A stretch of DNA of 64,000 bases, taken from the NCBI RefSeq assembly GCF_000183425.1, contig NC_014759.1, positions 1-64,000 of the forward strand, read 5' to 3'. Below the pieces are notes generated by a model. The model was not told where the DNA came from. It did no database searches and saw nothing but the letters and a program-made list of their open reading frames with translations. This DNA comes from Marivirga tractuosa DSM 4126 (lineage in GTDB: Bacteria; Bacteroidota; Bacteroidia; Cytophagales; Cyclobacteriaceae). Every line of letters begins with the position of its first letter. Position 1 is the stretch's first letter. This document shows, in pieces, positions 37,101 through 46,457 of this stretch. The position numbers were made by a program, and so were the translations under genes.

Positions 37101-38197
37101 TTGGGTTCTATTTCATTCGCAATATTTTCCGGAAAAAAGGGATTGCTAGCCGCTTTTATGGCCTCGACATCCAAGTCCGTTGCAAAGATTTTTACATCAT
37201 ATTGAAGATTATTTTTCCGTAAATAATCTTTTATTAAAATGGCTATAGAGTAGGCTTCTTCCCCACTAGAACAAGCAGGAACCCATACTCTAATATTTTT
37301 GGTTTCTGATGCTTGTCTAATTAATTCTGGAATGAGTCTATCTCTGATGGCATCAAAAGTATCGGAATCTCTGAAAAAACGGGTAACTCCTATAAGTAAT
37401 TCTTTTGCCAATAAAGCCCCTTCAGATTTATTCTTTTTGAGATAATCTAAATATTTATCCAAATTGGAGAAGCCTTGTATACCCATTCTTCTTACCGTTC
37501 TCCTGTACATAGTGGAGAATTTGTATCCAGAGAAATCAATTTGGGTTTGATTTTCAACTTCTTTTAGGATATTCTTGATTTGCTTGCTGTTTTCATCTGT
37601 CTGAAAATCAAGTAATGTTAACTTTTTATTGCTATTAAAGAATATATCAAGTTCTTTAGGTAAGTCCTCAACGGCACATACTTTATCAACAGAACCGGTA
37701 TGGATGGCATTTTTGGGCATCCCATCAAATTTTGATGATTCCGGGTCTTGCACTAATACAATTCCTCCTTTTTCTTTAATAAATTTAATTCCTTCGGAGC
37801 CATCACTGCCAGTTCCTGATAAAACAATGGCTGCTGAGAGTTCTTGGTTATGCTCAGCTAAAGATTGGAAAAAGGTAGTAATGGGAAAGCTTAACTTTTT
37901 ATCTTCCTTATCGCTTAATTTTAATTTATTCCCTGAAAGAGTGACAAACTTTTTAGGTGGATTAAGGTAGATGGTATTGGGATCAATAGCCATCCCATCT
38001 TCAATAACTTTGATGGGTAAATTAGTATGCCTTGCCAACAACTCATCCATCAAGCTTTTATGGTTGGGGGCTAAATGCTGAATGACTACATAAGCATATC
38101 CTGCAATATGATTAGCATAATTAAAAAAGACTTCCAAGGGCTCTAGGCCTCCCGCAGAAGCACCGATGCCTATGATTGGTGTTCGGTTTGTTACCAT
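34175..38197 (-). CDS. CheB-CheR-PAS hybrid sensor histidine kinase
   Basis: A 1340-aa multidomain protein. Residues 1-190 form a CheB methylesterase domain with catalytic S14 (GASAGG), H41 and D132 (GTGSDG). Residues about 205-475 form a CheR methyltransferase with the SAM site in VWVPACSSGEEAYS. A coiled coil of repeated S-N-E-E-L units spans about 645-715. PAS domains lie around 720-830, 860-975 and 985-1100. The kinase part has the H-box SHDLKEPARN (H1128) and a HATPase with DNGIGIS. There is no transmembrane segment, so it is cytoplasmic. No chemoreceptors are nearby, so esterase and methylase targets are unknown. It starts 3 nt after the upstream kinase gene. Confidence 0.9.
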   Translation of the reverse strand: MVTNRTPIIGIGASAGGLEPLEVFFNYANHIAGYAYVVIQHLAPNHKSLMDELLARHTNLPIKVIEDGMAIDPNTIYLNPPKKFVTLSGNKLKLSDKEDKKLSFPITTFFQSLAEHNQELSAAIVLSGTGSDGSEGIKFIKEKGGIVLVQDPESSKFDGMPKNAIHTGSVDKVCAVEDLPKELDIFFNSNKKLTLLDFQTDENSKQIKNILKEVENQTQIDFSGYKFSTMYRRTVRRMGIQGFSNLDKYLDYLKKNKSEGALLAKELLIGVTRFFRDSDTFDAIRDRLIPELIRQASETKNIRVWVPACSSGEEAYSIAILIKDYLRKNNLQYDVKIFATDLDVEAIKAASNPFFPENIANEIEPNILGAYFIHQKEGYKIANEIRDMIVFTVHNIIQDPPFSKIDLVSCRNFLIYLNPNIQKQLFSLFQFTLKSNGFLVLGSSESVGEKDTAFQEFDKKHKIFQNKKNQKVLKPMDQGANKKPIRMKMTPSTDQNQISSANSKFSISPKKMLENIRDFLIQEYVPDAVIFNQNFDLVHTTGRTNQWLKLPLGVVSINILRMLPENLSLTFEVAANKIIQEDKEVSLKNAELTPEMEKIYDTKFLNIYFKKIESDDGSVLIIALFEGNKSIQKKGKTSPINLDLASKEKIELLERELKVNKENLQTTIEELESSNEELQASNEELQSSNEELESVNEELHTVNAEFQEKVEELTASNNDLNNLIYSTNIAILFLDEELNIRKFTPALKDILNLMPHDEGRHISHFRSRFQIENFTDKIEGVHRDLQPFETTIQDPNDRKFMMRVSPFRTNKNEIKGVVISFVEITSYSQANNSIQLNENALNQINQDFETQIELFKLIINQSSEMISLLDLNGKIEYISPASKEILGVTPEDLLTINPNKFIKDKDHRNLWKSTFNKIKKGENTATIQIELKTGKKESKWLETRFAAVNNEGGELFKILAISKDVSRRIYFEEEIQKLSLIAKQTKYAVIITDLEGKINYVNESFLKLTGYKESYVLGRKPGDFLQGKETDPKTVKIMSDAIKERKGFEVDIINYTDKGHKYWTNIQCELLHDRFRKPIGFFSIQAEISREKEFENQIESLNQILRSRNNKLTDLNKSLEEFAYVASHDLKEPARNIKSILELILKKSKGELNEKLENYMRMAAGAGDKMNQMINSLLEYSRSGVLNEELKTINLNDMTEEVKFSLQKLIKENNAIISVNDNIGDFKAYPILFGRLLQNLIQNAIKYRSEKKPEITLKASEDEFSYIFSVADNGIGISQRDFDRVFKIFQKVHQEDNESHGIGLAVCKKIVETHLGEITVESQEGYGTTIHFSISKKLDS

Positions 38198-38200
38198 ATT

Positions 38201-40771
38201 TTATTTCTTTGGGACAGTAAAATAAAAATTGCTTCCTTTTCCAAATTGAGACTCTACCCAAATATTCCCTCCGTATTTTTCTACTATCTTCTTGCAAATG
38301 GCCAAGCCTAATCCAGTACCTGAATATTCAGACTTTGAGTGTAATCTTTGAAAAATTATAAAAATTTTCTCGTGATATTTTGGGTCAATTCCTATTCCGT
38401 TATCCGATATTTTAAATTGATAGTGCTTTTTAAATTCCTTAAACCTTATCTCAATTTTTCGTCCTTCTCCTTTTTTAGAATACTTGATGGCATTTCCAAT
38501 AAGATTATGAAAAAGTTGCCTAATGGCTGTTTTGGAATAGTCAATTTCAGGAAGTTCGTCTATTTCCAATTCAATGTTTTTCTTATTGATACTAGAATGA
38601 AGGAGACTTAAAACTTCAGCTATTTCATTGTTTAAATCCAGTTTTTGAAGTTCCACTTTCTGCGTGCCAGCTCTTGAGTACTCTAAAAGATCAATGATGA
38701 TTTGACGCATTCGCTGTGCCCCATCCACTGCAAAATTTATGTAGGTTTGCGCTTTATCATCCAATTGATTCTCATATTTCTTTTGTAATTGTGTTATAAA
38801 GCTGGACACCATTCTCAGGGGTTCTTGTAAATCATGAGAGGCGATATAGGCAAATTGCTCCAATTCTTGATTGCTTTGCTCTAATTTGTGCGTATAGTCT
38901 TGAAGTTCTTGATTTAATTTCTCCAATTCTTCCTGCTGTTTTTTCTCTAACGTTATATCCCTGAAATAGATGGAGAGACCTCTCTTAGAGGGGTAACTTC
39001 TGATATTAAACCACTTATCTAAAAGCTCATCATAAAAGTCGAAAGTTCGGGTTTCATTATTCTTTAAGGCTTTATTGTATTCCTCTTCTGCTATGGTCCC
39101 TTTTGCATAATTGAACAAATCCCATTGGTTTTTTCCCAATGCCTCCTCTTGGGTAATATTTAATAATTTTTCTGCTTTTTTATTAAAATAGGTAAAATTT
39201 AAATTTTGGTCAACTGCTACAAATGCATCCGAAATACTATCCAAAATTTCACTTTCTTTTTCATAAGCTTCCTCTAAAGCTTTGTCGATGATTTTCTTTT
39301 TGGTGATATCTTTATAAAATACAGAAAATCCATGTTCACTTGGATAGATACTTTCGTCAAACCATAAATCATAAAATTGATAATAAAATTCAAATTGAGC
39401 TGGTTTCCCTGTCCTGTTTACTTCTTCTAAATAATCTTTGAAAATAGATTTTTTAAGTTGTGGAAACTCTTCAAATGCATTTTTTCCTATAAGATCGTTT
39501 CGATCTTTCCCCATGGTTTTTAGTGCACTATTGTTCACATAGGTGAAATTGTAATCTTTATCTAGTGCATAAAAAGCATCTGAAATACTTTCTAATATAT
39601 TTTCTTTTTCCTTAAGTGTCTCTTCAAGGACTTTTCGATTCCCTACTCTGTCCGTTACATCTGTTACGGTCGAGATCATTAAATCTTGCTCGGTTAGAGG
39701 AATATTTTTAGCATCAACATATTTGGTATTTCCTTTTTTGGTGGTGATTTTAATTTCGCTCCACTGCATACGACTCATATTGCCGCTCTCTATATCTGCT
39801 GTTATTCTAGCAATAATCTCTTTACGATAATTTTCTTCTGGATATATTTTGTTAAAAAAAGTTGAAACATCTGTTAATTCATTTTCTGGCCAGCCATAAG
39901 CTTTGCTAAATTGTTGATTTATAAGGATTTGTTTTCCAGTGCTATTCTCATTCACCGCAACCCCCATAGGTATATGCTGTAAAATGTTTTGTACTAAATC
40001 ATTTTGTTTTTGTAATTCTAATTCAATTTCTTTCTTTTCTGTTATGTCTGTGCTATGGCAAACTAATCCAATTACTACTTCATTTTCATAGATGGGAGTG
40101 AGGTTTGCATGAATCCAAGCCGGTTTAACATAGTCAGCTTCTGATGGAGGAATTTCAATACTTATTTCTTTTCCCTTAAAACATTCATCAAATAAAAGTT
40201 TCCATTTATCAATATATTCCGCAGGTAACAACGGGATTTGAAGAATATTCTGACCTACCGTTAAATCAAAACTTGTATCATCCAAAATGCGATTTTTCAT
40301 GGCCTGATTACTAGCCAATAAATTATAATCTTTATCTATGCTATAGATGAGATTTTGAGTTCCATTAATTAAAGCATGGGAAGATTTAAGAATTTTTTCA
40401 CCTTCACTTTCCTTATTTTTAATTGAAGTAGATTCTTTTGCAACACAATAGAGTAATTCTTTTTTCTTGTCATATTTAGCAGACCAAACTATTGGCACTG
40501 AAAATCCTTTTTTATGAACAAAGTGGTTTTCAAAAAAAGCTACTTCTTTTCCACTTTTTATTTCTTGCTGGATATTAGCTGTCTTATTGAAATCCTGCGG
40601 GGCTACAAAATCTAAAAATAGTTTACCTTCTAATTCTTGAGGTTCATATCCCCATATTTTTTTGCATGCATGGCTTACTGAAAGGAAATAGCCTTTCTTA
40701 TCAATAGTACATAGGATATCCAGACTTAATTCCATGAATTTATCTAAGGATATCTGGATTTGGTTGGACAT
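38201..40771 (-). CDS. Multi-PAS sensor histidine kinase
   Basis: An 856-aa soluble kinase with four to five consecutive PAS domains (about 1-115, 125-245, 260-375, 385-495 and 505-615), each beginning with the typical F-x-S/A-V-D or LDSISDAFVAVD motif, followed by a HisKA domain with H-box ASHDLQEPLRM (H646) and a HATPase with DNGIGIDPKY and GTGLGLAICKKIVE. There is no receiver domain. It is the first gene of a three-gene minus-strand group with the CheB-CheR kinase (3-nt gap) and the REC-PAS-HisKA protein, which suggests a phosphorelay. The stimulus is unknown. Confidence 0.9.
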   Translation of the reverse strand: MSNQIQISLDKFMELSLDILCTIDKKGYFLSVSHACKKIWGYEPQELEGKLFLDFVAPQDFNKTANIQQEIKSGKEVAFFENHFVHKKGFSVPIVWSAKYDKKKELLYCVAKESTSIKNKESEGEKILKSSHALINGTQNLIYSIDKDYNLLASNQAMKNRILDDTSFDLTVGQNILQIPLLPAEYIDKWKLLFDECFKGKEISIEIPPSEADYVKPAWIHANLTPIYENEVVIGLVCHSTDITEKKEIELELQKQNDLVQNILQHIPMGVAVNENSTGKQILINQQFSKAYGWPENELTDVSTFFNKIYPEENYRKEIIARITADIESGNMSRMQWSEIKITTKKGNTKYVDAKNIPLTEQDLMISTVTDVTDRVGNRKVLEETLKEKENILESISDAFYALDKDYNFTYVNNSALKTMGKDRNDLIGKNAFEEFPQLKKSIFKDYLEEVNRTGKPAQFEFYYQFYDLWFDESIYPSEHGFSVFYKDITKKKIIDKALEEAYEKESEILDSISDAFVAVDQNLNFTYFNKKAEKLLNITQEEALGKNQWDLFNYAKGTIAEEEYNKALKNNETRTFDFYDELLDKWFNIRSYPSKRGLSIYFRDITLEKKQQEELEKLNQELQDYTHKLEQSNQELEQFAYIASHDLQEPLRMVSSFITQLQKKYENQLDDKAQTYINFAVDGAQRMRQIIIDLLEYSRAGTQKVELQKLDLNNEIAEVLSLLHSSINKKNIELEIDELPEIDYSKTAIRQLFHNLIGNAIKYSKKGEGRKIEIRFKEFKKHYQFKISDNGIGIDPKYHEKIFIIFQRLHSKSEYSGTGLGLAICKKIVEKYGGNIWVESQFGKGSNFYFTVPKK

Positions 40772-40890
40772 ACTCTTTTGTTAAAAAAAATAAACTATAA
40801 AAATATTATTATGTAATTACATAAGTTAATAAATATAGTTATAAGTAAATTCTTTTACAAAGGGAAGGATTTTGAAGCTAGGAAAAAAAG

Positions 40891-41394
40891 CTATTTCCGG
40901 TCATACACTACATAGTCAAATTCAAAAGCATGCCTATCATCCCTAGGGTGGTGTTCTCTACTTAATTCTTTCCACTGTGATTTGTCAAATTCGGGAAAAT
41001 AAGCTTCTGCATCGGGAAATTCTGCATCAACCTCTGTGATATACATCCTATCCGCATATTTTAAACCTTGCTTATAGATTTGACCACCTCCTATGATAAA
41101 CAACTCCTCTTCATTATTAGATTTGGCAAATTCAATTCCATCTTTAATGTCATGAAATACTTTTACGCCATCATGCTCCCAATCTTTATTTCGGGTGATG
41201 ACGATGTTCACTCTTTTGGGTAAAGGCTGATATTTCTCGCCCAGAGAATCAAAGTTTTTTCTCCCCATCAAGATATGATGGTTTCTAGTTTTGTCTTTGA
41301 AATATTTTAAATCATCTGGCAGGTGCCAAATCATATCATTGTCTTTTCCTATGGCATTATCATTAGCCTTTGCCACTATCATGGATATTTTCAT
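40891..41394 (-). CDS. folA: Dihydrofolate reductase
   Basis: Reduces dihydrofolate to tetrahydrofolate with NADPH. The 167-aa protein shows the classical pattern: MIVAKANDNAIG, then WHLPDDLKYFK with the substrate-binding Asp, LMGRKNFDSLG, RVNIVITRN and ELFIIGGGQIY (NADPH binding). Length is typical. No thymidylate synthase gene lies beside it in this window. Confidence 0.96.
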   Translation of the reverse strand: MKISMIVAKANDNAIGKDNDMIWHLPDDLKYFKDKTRNHHILMGRKNFDSLGEKYQPLPKRVNIVITRNKDWEHDGVKVFHDIKDGIEFAKSNNEEELFIIGGGQIYKQGLKYADRMYITEVDAEFPDAEAYFPEFDKSQWKELSREHHPRDDRHAFEFDYVVYDRK

Positions 41395-41598
41395 TTCCTA
41401 TATATTTTAAGAACTTTAACTTAAAGAATTAAAGTGAGGTCTATATGTTTATAATTTTTGTCCCGTTTTGATTTTTTTACCAAAACAAGCTTGATGCATA
41501 TTAAAACAACCGTGAATTACGCACATTTTTTTTGACTTCTTTACTGTTTTGTAAGTAAATTAATTTCAATAAATTATCATAAGAATAAAGACTTATTT

Positions 41599-42459
41599 AT
41601 GCTTCCAAATTCTATTATTAAGTTTTTGAATTCACTACATCATAAGCAAATCAAACAGTTTAACCCCGTGGGTGGAGGAAGTATTAATCATGCTTATCGC
41701 TATTCAGTTGATGGAAAGGATTTTTTTATAAAATATAATAATGAAGTAGAAGGTATAATTGAAAAGGAAGTAGGTGGACTTAAGTCAATAGCTAAATTTA
41801 ATTGTATTGCCACACCAGAAGTAATAGCCTTTGAGCAAATGGATGGGTATGAAGTGTTAATTATGTCGTACATCCAAGGCGGATTAAAAACTGCAAATGC
41901 TTGGGAGAATTTTGGAAAGCAATTAGCAGCAATGCATCAAAAGCCAGCCCCTTATTATGGCTGGCATCAAGATAATTTTATCGGCAGCTTACCTCAAAGC
42001 AATGAAAAAAGGGATGATTTTATTGAATTTTTCATTCATCAAAGACTAAAACCTCAAATTAGGTTGGCTCAGCAACATCAGTATTTTGCTTCAAAAGAAC
42101 TCAGTTTATTCGAAAATTTATTTCAAAAGCTAGATACAATTCTACCCGTCACCAAACCATCTCTAGTTCATGGAGATTTATGGAGCGGTAATTTTATGAT
42201 AGGAGAGAAGAATACCCCTTATTTGATTGATCCATCCATTCATTATAATTTTAGGGAAACCGATATTGCTTTTACTCATCTTTTTGGTGGCTTTGATAGC
42301 AAATTCTATGATGCATACCATCACCACTTTCCATTAGATCCCGGATTTCAAGATAGGATTTCGCTTTACAATATTTACCCCTTACTGGTCCATTTGAATT
42401 TATTTGGTAGCGGATACTATGGTTCAGTAATGAATAGTCTCAATCAATATGTAAGATAA
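41599..42459 (+). CDS. Fructosamine kinase family protein
   Basis: A 286-aa kinase-like protein of the fructosamine/ketosamine-3-kinase family, which phosphorylates sugars bound to proteins so that they detach. It shows GGGSINHAYRY (nucleotide loop), VEGIIEKEVGGL (with the Glu that pairs with the lysine), the catalytic loop HGDLWSGNF and the metal site LIDPSIHYNFRETD. No signal peptide. Preceded by a 204-bp AT-rich spacer; stands alone. Confidence 0.92.
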   Translation: MLPNSIIKFLNSLHHKQIKQFNPVGGGSINHAYRYSVDGKDFFIKYNNEVEGIIEKEVGGLKSIAKFNCIATPEVIAFEQMDGYEVLIMSYIQGGLKTANAWENFGKQLAAMHQKPAPYYGWHQDNFIGSLPQSNEKRDDFIEFFIHQRLKPQIRLAQQHQYFASKELSLFENLFQKLDTILPVTKPSLVHGDLWSGNFMIGEKNTPYLIDPSIHYNFRETDIAFTHLFGGFDSKFYDAYHHHFPLDPGFQDRISLYNIYPLLVHLNLFGSGYYGSVMNSLNQYVR

Positions 42460-42632
42460 TTGTCCGCACTTGGGATTTTTTATGTTCATTAGTGAACACT
42501 TTTTCATTTCCTAAAACCCATAAAACCCTTTTTAATGCGTTTAAACGCATATCTGCAACTATTCAATTTTTGGCAGCGTCTTAGCTATAGAAACAATAAC
42601 AAAATAATATTTTAACAAAAAATCTAAAAAAA

Positions 42633-42998
42633 ATGAAAACTATTAAGACCACCGCCAAAATGATTGCTTTAACCTTAATAATGGGATTAGCAATTAACGT
42701 AACAGCTTCTGCAAGTTCAGAAGAAATGTCCACTAATCCATTTTATTCGGATGATGAAATGATTAGTCTATTAGAATTGGATAGTAAATTTGATAAACTT
42801 GAAGCCAATTTAAGAGAAGAAGGAATTTTAGAATGTGAAAACACTGAAATCATTGTAGTATTAGGTGAAAATGATGAAATCGTTTACCAAGGAAGTCATC
42901 AGTTAGAAGATGAAAACAATGCTTTTTTAACAAGACTTTTGACAAAAGCAGATTTCATTATGTCATCAGGAAATAAAAATTTCTACAAAGTATTCTGA
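42633..42998 (+). CDS. Small secreted protein, unrecognised
   Basis: A 121-aa protein with a clear signal peptide (about 1-27, ending TASASS). The mature part is acidic and contains an alternating strand-rich stretch (TEIIVVLGENDEIVYQG) followed by a short helix. I do not recognise a family. It is followed by a terminator; nothing nearby gives its role. Confidence 0.75.
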   Translation: MKTIKTTAKMIALTLIMGLAINVTASASSEEMSTNPFYSDDEMISLLELDSKFDKLEANLREEGILECENTEIIVVLGENDEIVYQGSHQLEDENNAFLTRLLTKADFIMSSGNKNFYKVF

Positions 42999-43043
42999 TT
43001 TAAGGTTCAACTCTAAATATTGATTTTATGGAAGATCTATAAA

Positions 43044-43077
43044 AAAGGCTGCCCCAAAAAGGACAGCCTTTAATTTT
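43044..43077. terminator. Bidirectional rho-independent terminator
   Basis: An 8-bp stem AAAGGCTG (43044-43051) and CAGCCTTT (43064-43071), extended by two further C-G pairs past one mismatch, with flanking A and T runs. It lies between the small secreted protein gene and the convergent symporter gene. Confidence 0.82.
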
Positions 43078-43095
43078 TTCATCAGAATCAAGATT

Positions 43096-44820
43096 TTATT
43101 TAAACTTCGGATGATTTTCCCCTGGAAAATTTTCTTCAAAGAAATCTCCATATTCCCCGATCGTTTTCTTCATATCTTTTCTTAGCCATAAAATACCTAT
43201 TAAGTTAGGTATAGTCATCAAGGCTATAGTGATAGCAGATAATGTCCAAATTATGGTAGTGTCTTGGAAAGCAGCAAAGAAGAATGCCACCACGTAAACT
43301 ACTCTATAATAGATAACTGACTTAGGACCGAATAAATAAGTCATTGCCCTATCTCCATAGTAAGACCAACTAATGGCTGTACTGAATGCAAACAATAACA
43401 ATCCTATCGATACTATATATTGGCCCCAATCTCCAAAGAACCCTCTTTTGAAAGCCAGAGCAGTTAGGGGTGCACTATGAACCAATGATTCTCCAATAAA
43501 TTTGATCGGTCTGTCATCCGATACCTTACCGTTTGTTATGTTAACCGAGCCAGTGAAGAGTTCATCTGTTAATAAACCTTCATCCTTATAAACCTTTATG
43601 TTATCGGCAAAGCTTCTACTGTGAATAAAGGTGAAATCATCATTTTGAATGGTTCCATCTACAACTTTTAATTCACCCGAGTAGGTAGGAAGTTTTTCTT
43701 CATCATTGATGTGGAGATAGATTTTGTTTTTATGTTCTTCATTGGATTCCACATATTGCTTTTCCAATATTTCTATTTCCGAATACTCAAATTTATTAAT
43801 ATGCTTTTCATTCCAAGCTCCAGATGAAAGCAATACTAAACCCGTAACAGTACAAATTATAATGGTATCGATAAAAGGCTCTAAAATAGCCACCATACCT
43901 TCAGAAAGTGGTTCATTAGCTTTTGCTGAAGCGTGAGCGATCGGAGCAGAACCTTGGCCTGCTTCATTGGAGAATAAACCCCTGTTCACCCCTCTATTGA
44001 ATGCATAGGCAATATTGGCACCAATAAAACCACCAGTTGCGGCAGAACCAGTAAATACATCCCCGAAAATCGCCATCAGGGAAGGAATGATGTTTTCGTA
44101 ATTAAAAAGGATAACAGCAAAAGCTCCAATAAAGTAAATAATAGCCATTGCCGGAACCAATTTTGACGTAACTGCTGCTATTCTTTTAATTCCTCCAATG
44201 ATCACTAATGCCAAAAGCACAGCCAAAACAGCACCAGTAACAACTTGGTCAATACCGAAAGTCGCTAAAAGCGTGCTAGAAATACTGTTGATCTGAGGTA
44301 AACTACCTGTTCCAAAGGATGATAAAACAGTTGCAAAAGCAAAAATAGCTGCTAACCATTTTAAATTTACCTTTTTGCCATTGAAAGTGAAATTGGCGTT
44401 TTTCATGTAGTACATCGGGCCACCCGCCATAGTACCATCACTTAGCTTTGTTCTATATTTGTGAGAAAGTGAAACTTCTACAAATTTAGTACACATACCT
44501 ATTGCAGCTGTTACCAACATCCAAAAAAGGGCTGCAGGCCCTCCTAAGTGGATGGCAAATGCAACACCCGCAATATTCCCGGTTCCTACCGTTCCTGACA
44601 AGGCAGTTGCTAAAGCTTGAAAGTGAGAAGTATCTCCTGGTAAATCTTTTCTGTCAAATTTTCCACTTACGATTTTCACCGCATGTTTGAAAAACCGTAT
44701 CTGCGGGAACTTTAAATAAATGGTGAAAAATAAACCCGTACCTAAGAGGGCATAAGGAAACCAAGTGGCACTCCCTATAAAACTGTCAATAAAAATGAGG
44801 AAATTATTTACTTCTTGCAT
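43096..44820 (-). CDS. AGCS family sodium/amino acid symporter with inserted domain
   Basis: Sodium-coupled alanine or glycine uptake protein (AGCS family). The signature runs [29 protein letters not shown] (73-101), then [11 protein letters not shown] and the [23 protein letters not shown] motif (276-297). About ten to eleven membrane segments are visible. At 574 aa it is longer than the usual 440-480 because of a soluble insert (about 337-445), predicted between two helices, that contains short beta strands ([25 protein letters not shown]). The insert would face the periplasm if topology is standard. Substrate not determinable. Confidence 0.9.
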   Translation of the reverse strand: MQEVNNFLIFIDSFIGSATWFPYALLGTGLFFTIYLKFPQIRFFKHAVKIVSGKFDRKDLPGDTSHFQALATALSGTVGTGNIAGVAFAIHLGGPAALFWMLVTAAIGMCTKFVEVSLSHKYRTKLSDGTMAGGPMYYMKNANFTFNGKKVNLKWLAAIFAFATVLSSFGTGSLPQINSISSTLLATFGIDQVVTGAVLAVLLALVIIGGIKRIAAVTSKLVPAMAIIYFIGAFAVILFNYENIIPSLMAIFGDVFTGSAATGGFIGANIAYAFNRGVNRGLFSNEAGQGSAPIAHASAKANEPLSEGMVAILEPFIDTIIICTVTGLVLLSSGAWNEKHINKFEYSEIEILEKQYVESNEEHKNKIYLHINDEEKLPTYSGELKVVDGTIQNDDFTFIHSRSFADNIKVYKDEGLLTDELFTGSVNITNGKVSDDRPIKFIGESLVHSAPLTALAFKRGFFGDWGQYIVSIGLLLFAFSTAISWSYYGDRAMTYLFGPKSVIYYRVVYVVAFFFAAFQDTTIIWTLSAITIALMTIPNLIGILWLRKDMKKTIGEYGDFFEENFPGENHPKFK

Positions 44821-45026
44821 AAAGTTTATAGTTCAATCAGTCAATTTTTTAGTGAATGGGGACAAAACTAACAATTTTTAATTTAGATAATTGATTTGCT
44901 ACCACAGTTTTTATAATTGGCAATAAGAAATGATGAGTTTATAGTGTTTTACATAAGTTTATTTGGATAATCAGTAAACAGTATGAATTCAAATAAACAT
45001 ATTTTTCTAATTCGCTTAATTGAGTC

Positions 45027-45034
45027 TATATTTG
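45027..45034 (+). promoter_or_regulatory. Bacteroidetes-type -7 element
   Basis: TATATTTG matches TAnnTTTG exactly and lies 30 nt upstream of the ATG at 45064. This supports that start over an in-frame ATG at 44983 that would be upstream of the promoter. I see no clear -33 TTG. Confidence 0.5.
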
Positions 45035-45063
45035 GACAAATCTTAACAGACCATAAACGAACC

Positions 45064-45924
45064 ATGAAACATTTATTGATAATCAGCTTTATTTTGGCGA
45101 TCCCGCTAATGACTCATGCCCAATTTGAATTAGATAGCTTAAAACAGAAATGGGAAAGTGTTGGTAGAGAACCTATTGAAGGGGTTTATTCCCTATCAGC
45201 CAATAACAGGTCTTATTCCATCGCACTTGCAAAAGCAGAGGATGTTTTTAAATTGGTTTACCTTGAAGGTGGTTTAGAGCATTGGGTTTATGGCGATCTA
45301 AAAGGAATGATAGCCAAATCCGGAGAAATGTATGAAGGAAGGAGGAATGCTGGCAAACCTACCAAACCCAACCTTGAGGATATTAAGATTGTGTTTGGCA
45401 ATAAAAAGTTTATCCTCTATTGGTCTGACTGGTCAATTGATGAATTTAAAATGATTTATCCTGAAGAAGCCAAAGAACCTACAGATATGGATAAAGTTTT
45501 TTTAGATGAGGCTTTTAAAAGAAATGACATTTCTATTCCTATTCAGCTTAGCGACTCAGGTACTGTTGAAATTCCAGTTATGGTCAATGATGTTTTGAAG
45601 ATTTATGTTGGGCTGGAAAAGACTAGTCAGGAAGTAATTGTGTCAAAGGATATTGCAAAGACATTGATTCAAACCAAAACGCTGGGCTATAAAGAATGGA
45701 AAGAAGGAAATTATTATCAGTTTATTGATGATAAGAAAGCCTTTGAACCTCCGCATACATTTATCTTAAATTCTTTAGCTGTGGGCGAAGGGCAATTAAC
45801 TAAGCTCGAAGCCGTTGTCTCGGAAGACATTTCACGGTCAATGCTCATCAGCTTTGATGTATTGGAACGTTTTGGTAAAGTAAACATTGATATGGAAAAA
45901 ATGTTGTTAACCATAAAACCTTAG
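45064..45924 (+). CDS. Secreted retropepsin-like protein lacking the catalytic Asp motif
   Basis: A 286-aa protein from the ATG at 45064, with a signal peptide (about 1-20, ending THAQ). The C-terminal third (about residues 170-285) has the pattern of a clan AA aspartic protease: IPVMVNDVLKIYVGLEKTS, then VSKDIAKTLIQT, FILNSLAVGEG and SFDVLERFGKVNIDMEKMLLTI. The usual catalytic D-T-G-A is replaced by LEKT, so proteolysis is unlikely. The N-terminal half is unrecognised. It lies 2 nt before a DUF2141 gene and heads a group that ends with truA. Confidence 0.7.
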   Translation: MKHLLIISFILAIPLMTHAQFELDSLKQKWESVGREPIEGVYSLSANNRSYSIALAKAEDVFKLVYLEGGLEHWVYGDLKGMIAKSGEMYEGRRNAGKPTKPNLEDIKIVFGNKKFILYWSDWSIDEFKMIYPEEAKEPTDMDKVFLDEAFKRNDISIPIQLSDSGTVEIPVMVNDVLKIYVGLEKTSQEVIVSKDIAKTLIQTKTLGYKEWKEGNYYQFIDDKKAFEPPHTFILNSLAVGEGQLTKLEAVVSEDISRSMLISFDVLERFGKVNIDMEKMLLTIKP

Positions 45925-45926
45925 TC

Positions 45927-46349
45927 ATGATTTTAAGCCAATATTTAATAGTACTGTTCTCTTTATTTGTTCAACCTTCAACATCGACACTTGAATTAGA
46001 AATTAGTGAATTTCGCAACACAAAGGGACATGTTTTAATTTCCGTATTTGATAATGCCACTGATTTCCCTGAAAATGAGGATAATGCAATTGTTAATAAA
46101 AAAGTTAAGGTAACTGACAAGACTCACTTTATTAGCATTAAAAATTTACCGCAAGGTGAATATGCTGTGGTTTTTCTTCATGATGAGAATGATAATGAAG
46201 AAATGGATACTAACTTTGTTGGTGCGCCAGAAGAAGGCTACGGAGCAAGCAATGATGCCGTCAATACTTTTAGTGCACCAAAATACAAGGATGCAAAATT
46301 CCTTCTGGAAGGGGAAAAGAAATCCATAAAATTGAAAATATTTTACTAA
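45927..46349 (+). CDS. DUF2141 secreted protein
   Basis: A 140-aa protein with a signal peptide (about 1-19) and one DUF2141 domain: LELEISEFRNTKGHVLISVFDN, then LPQGEYAVVFLHDENDNEEMDTNFVGAPEEGYGASN. The acidic DENDNEEMD loop resembles a calcium-binding turn. DUF2141 proteins are small secreted beta-sandwiches of unknown function. It follows the retropepsin-like gene by 2 nt, so the two are co-transcribed. Confidence 0.87.
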   Translation: MILSQYLIVLFSLFVQPSTSTLELEISEFRNTKGHVLISVFDNATDFPENEDNAIVNKKVKVTDKTHFISIKNLPQGEYAVVFLHDENDNEEMDTNFVGAPEEGYGASNDAVNTFSAPKYKDAKFLLEGEKKSIKLKIFY

Positions 46350-46457
46350 GTAGAGTCTATTAACAATTACATGAGAACCATTGGAATCAAGCTGAAATTC
46401 AGAATCAAATGTGTATCCTTTGTGTAAATTAATTTTAGAATCCATATAATATATCTT

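Noticed and set aside
46146..46445. 99-codon minus-strand open frame across the DUF2141 gene end and spacer
   Set aside because: It overlaps a well-supported gene on the other strand and shows no family motif.
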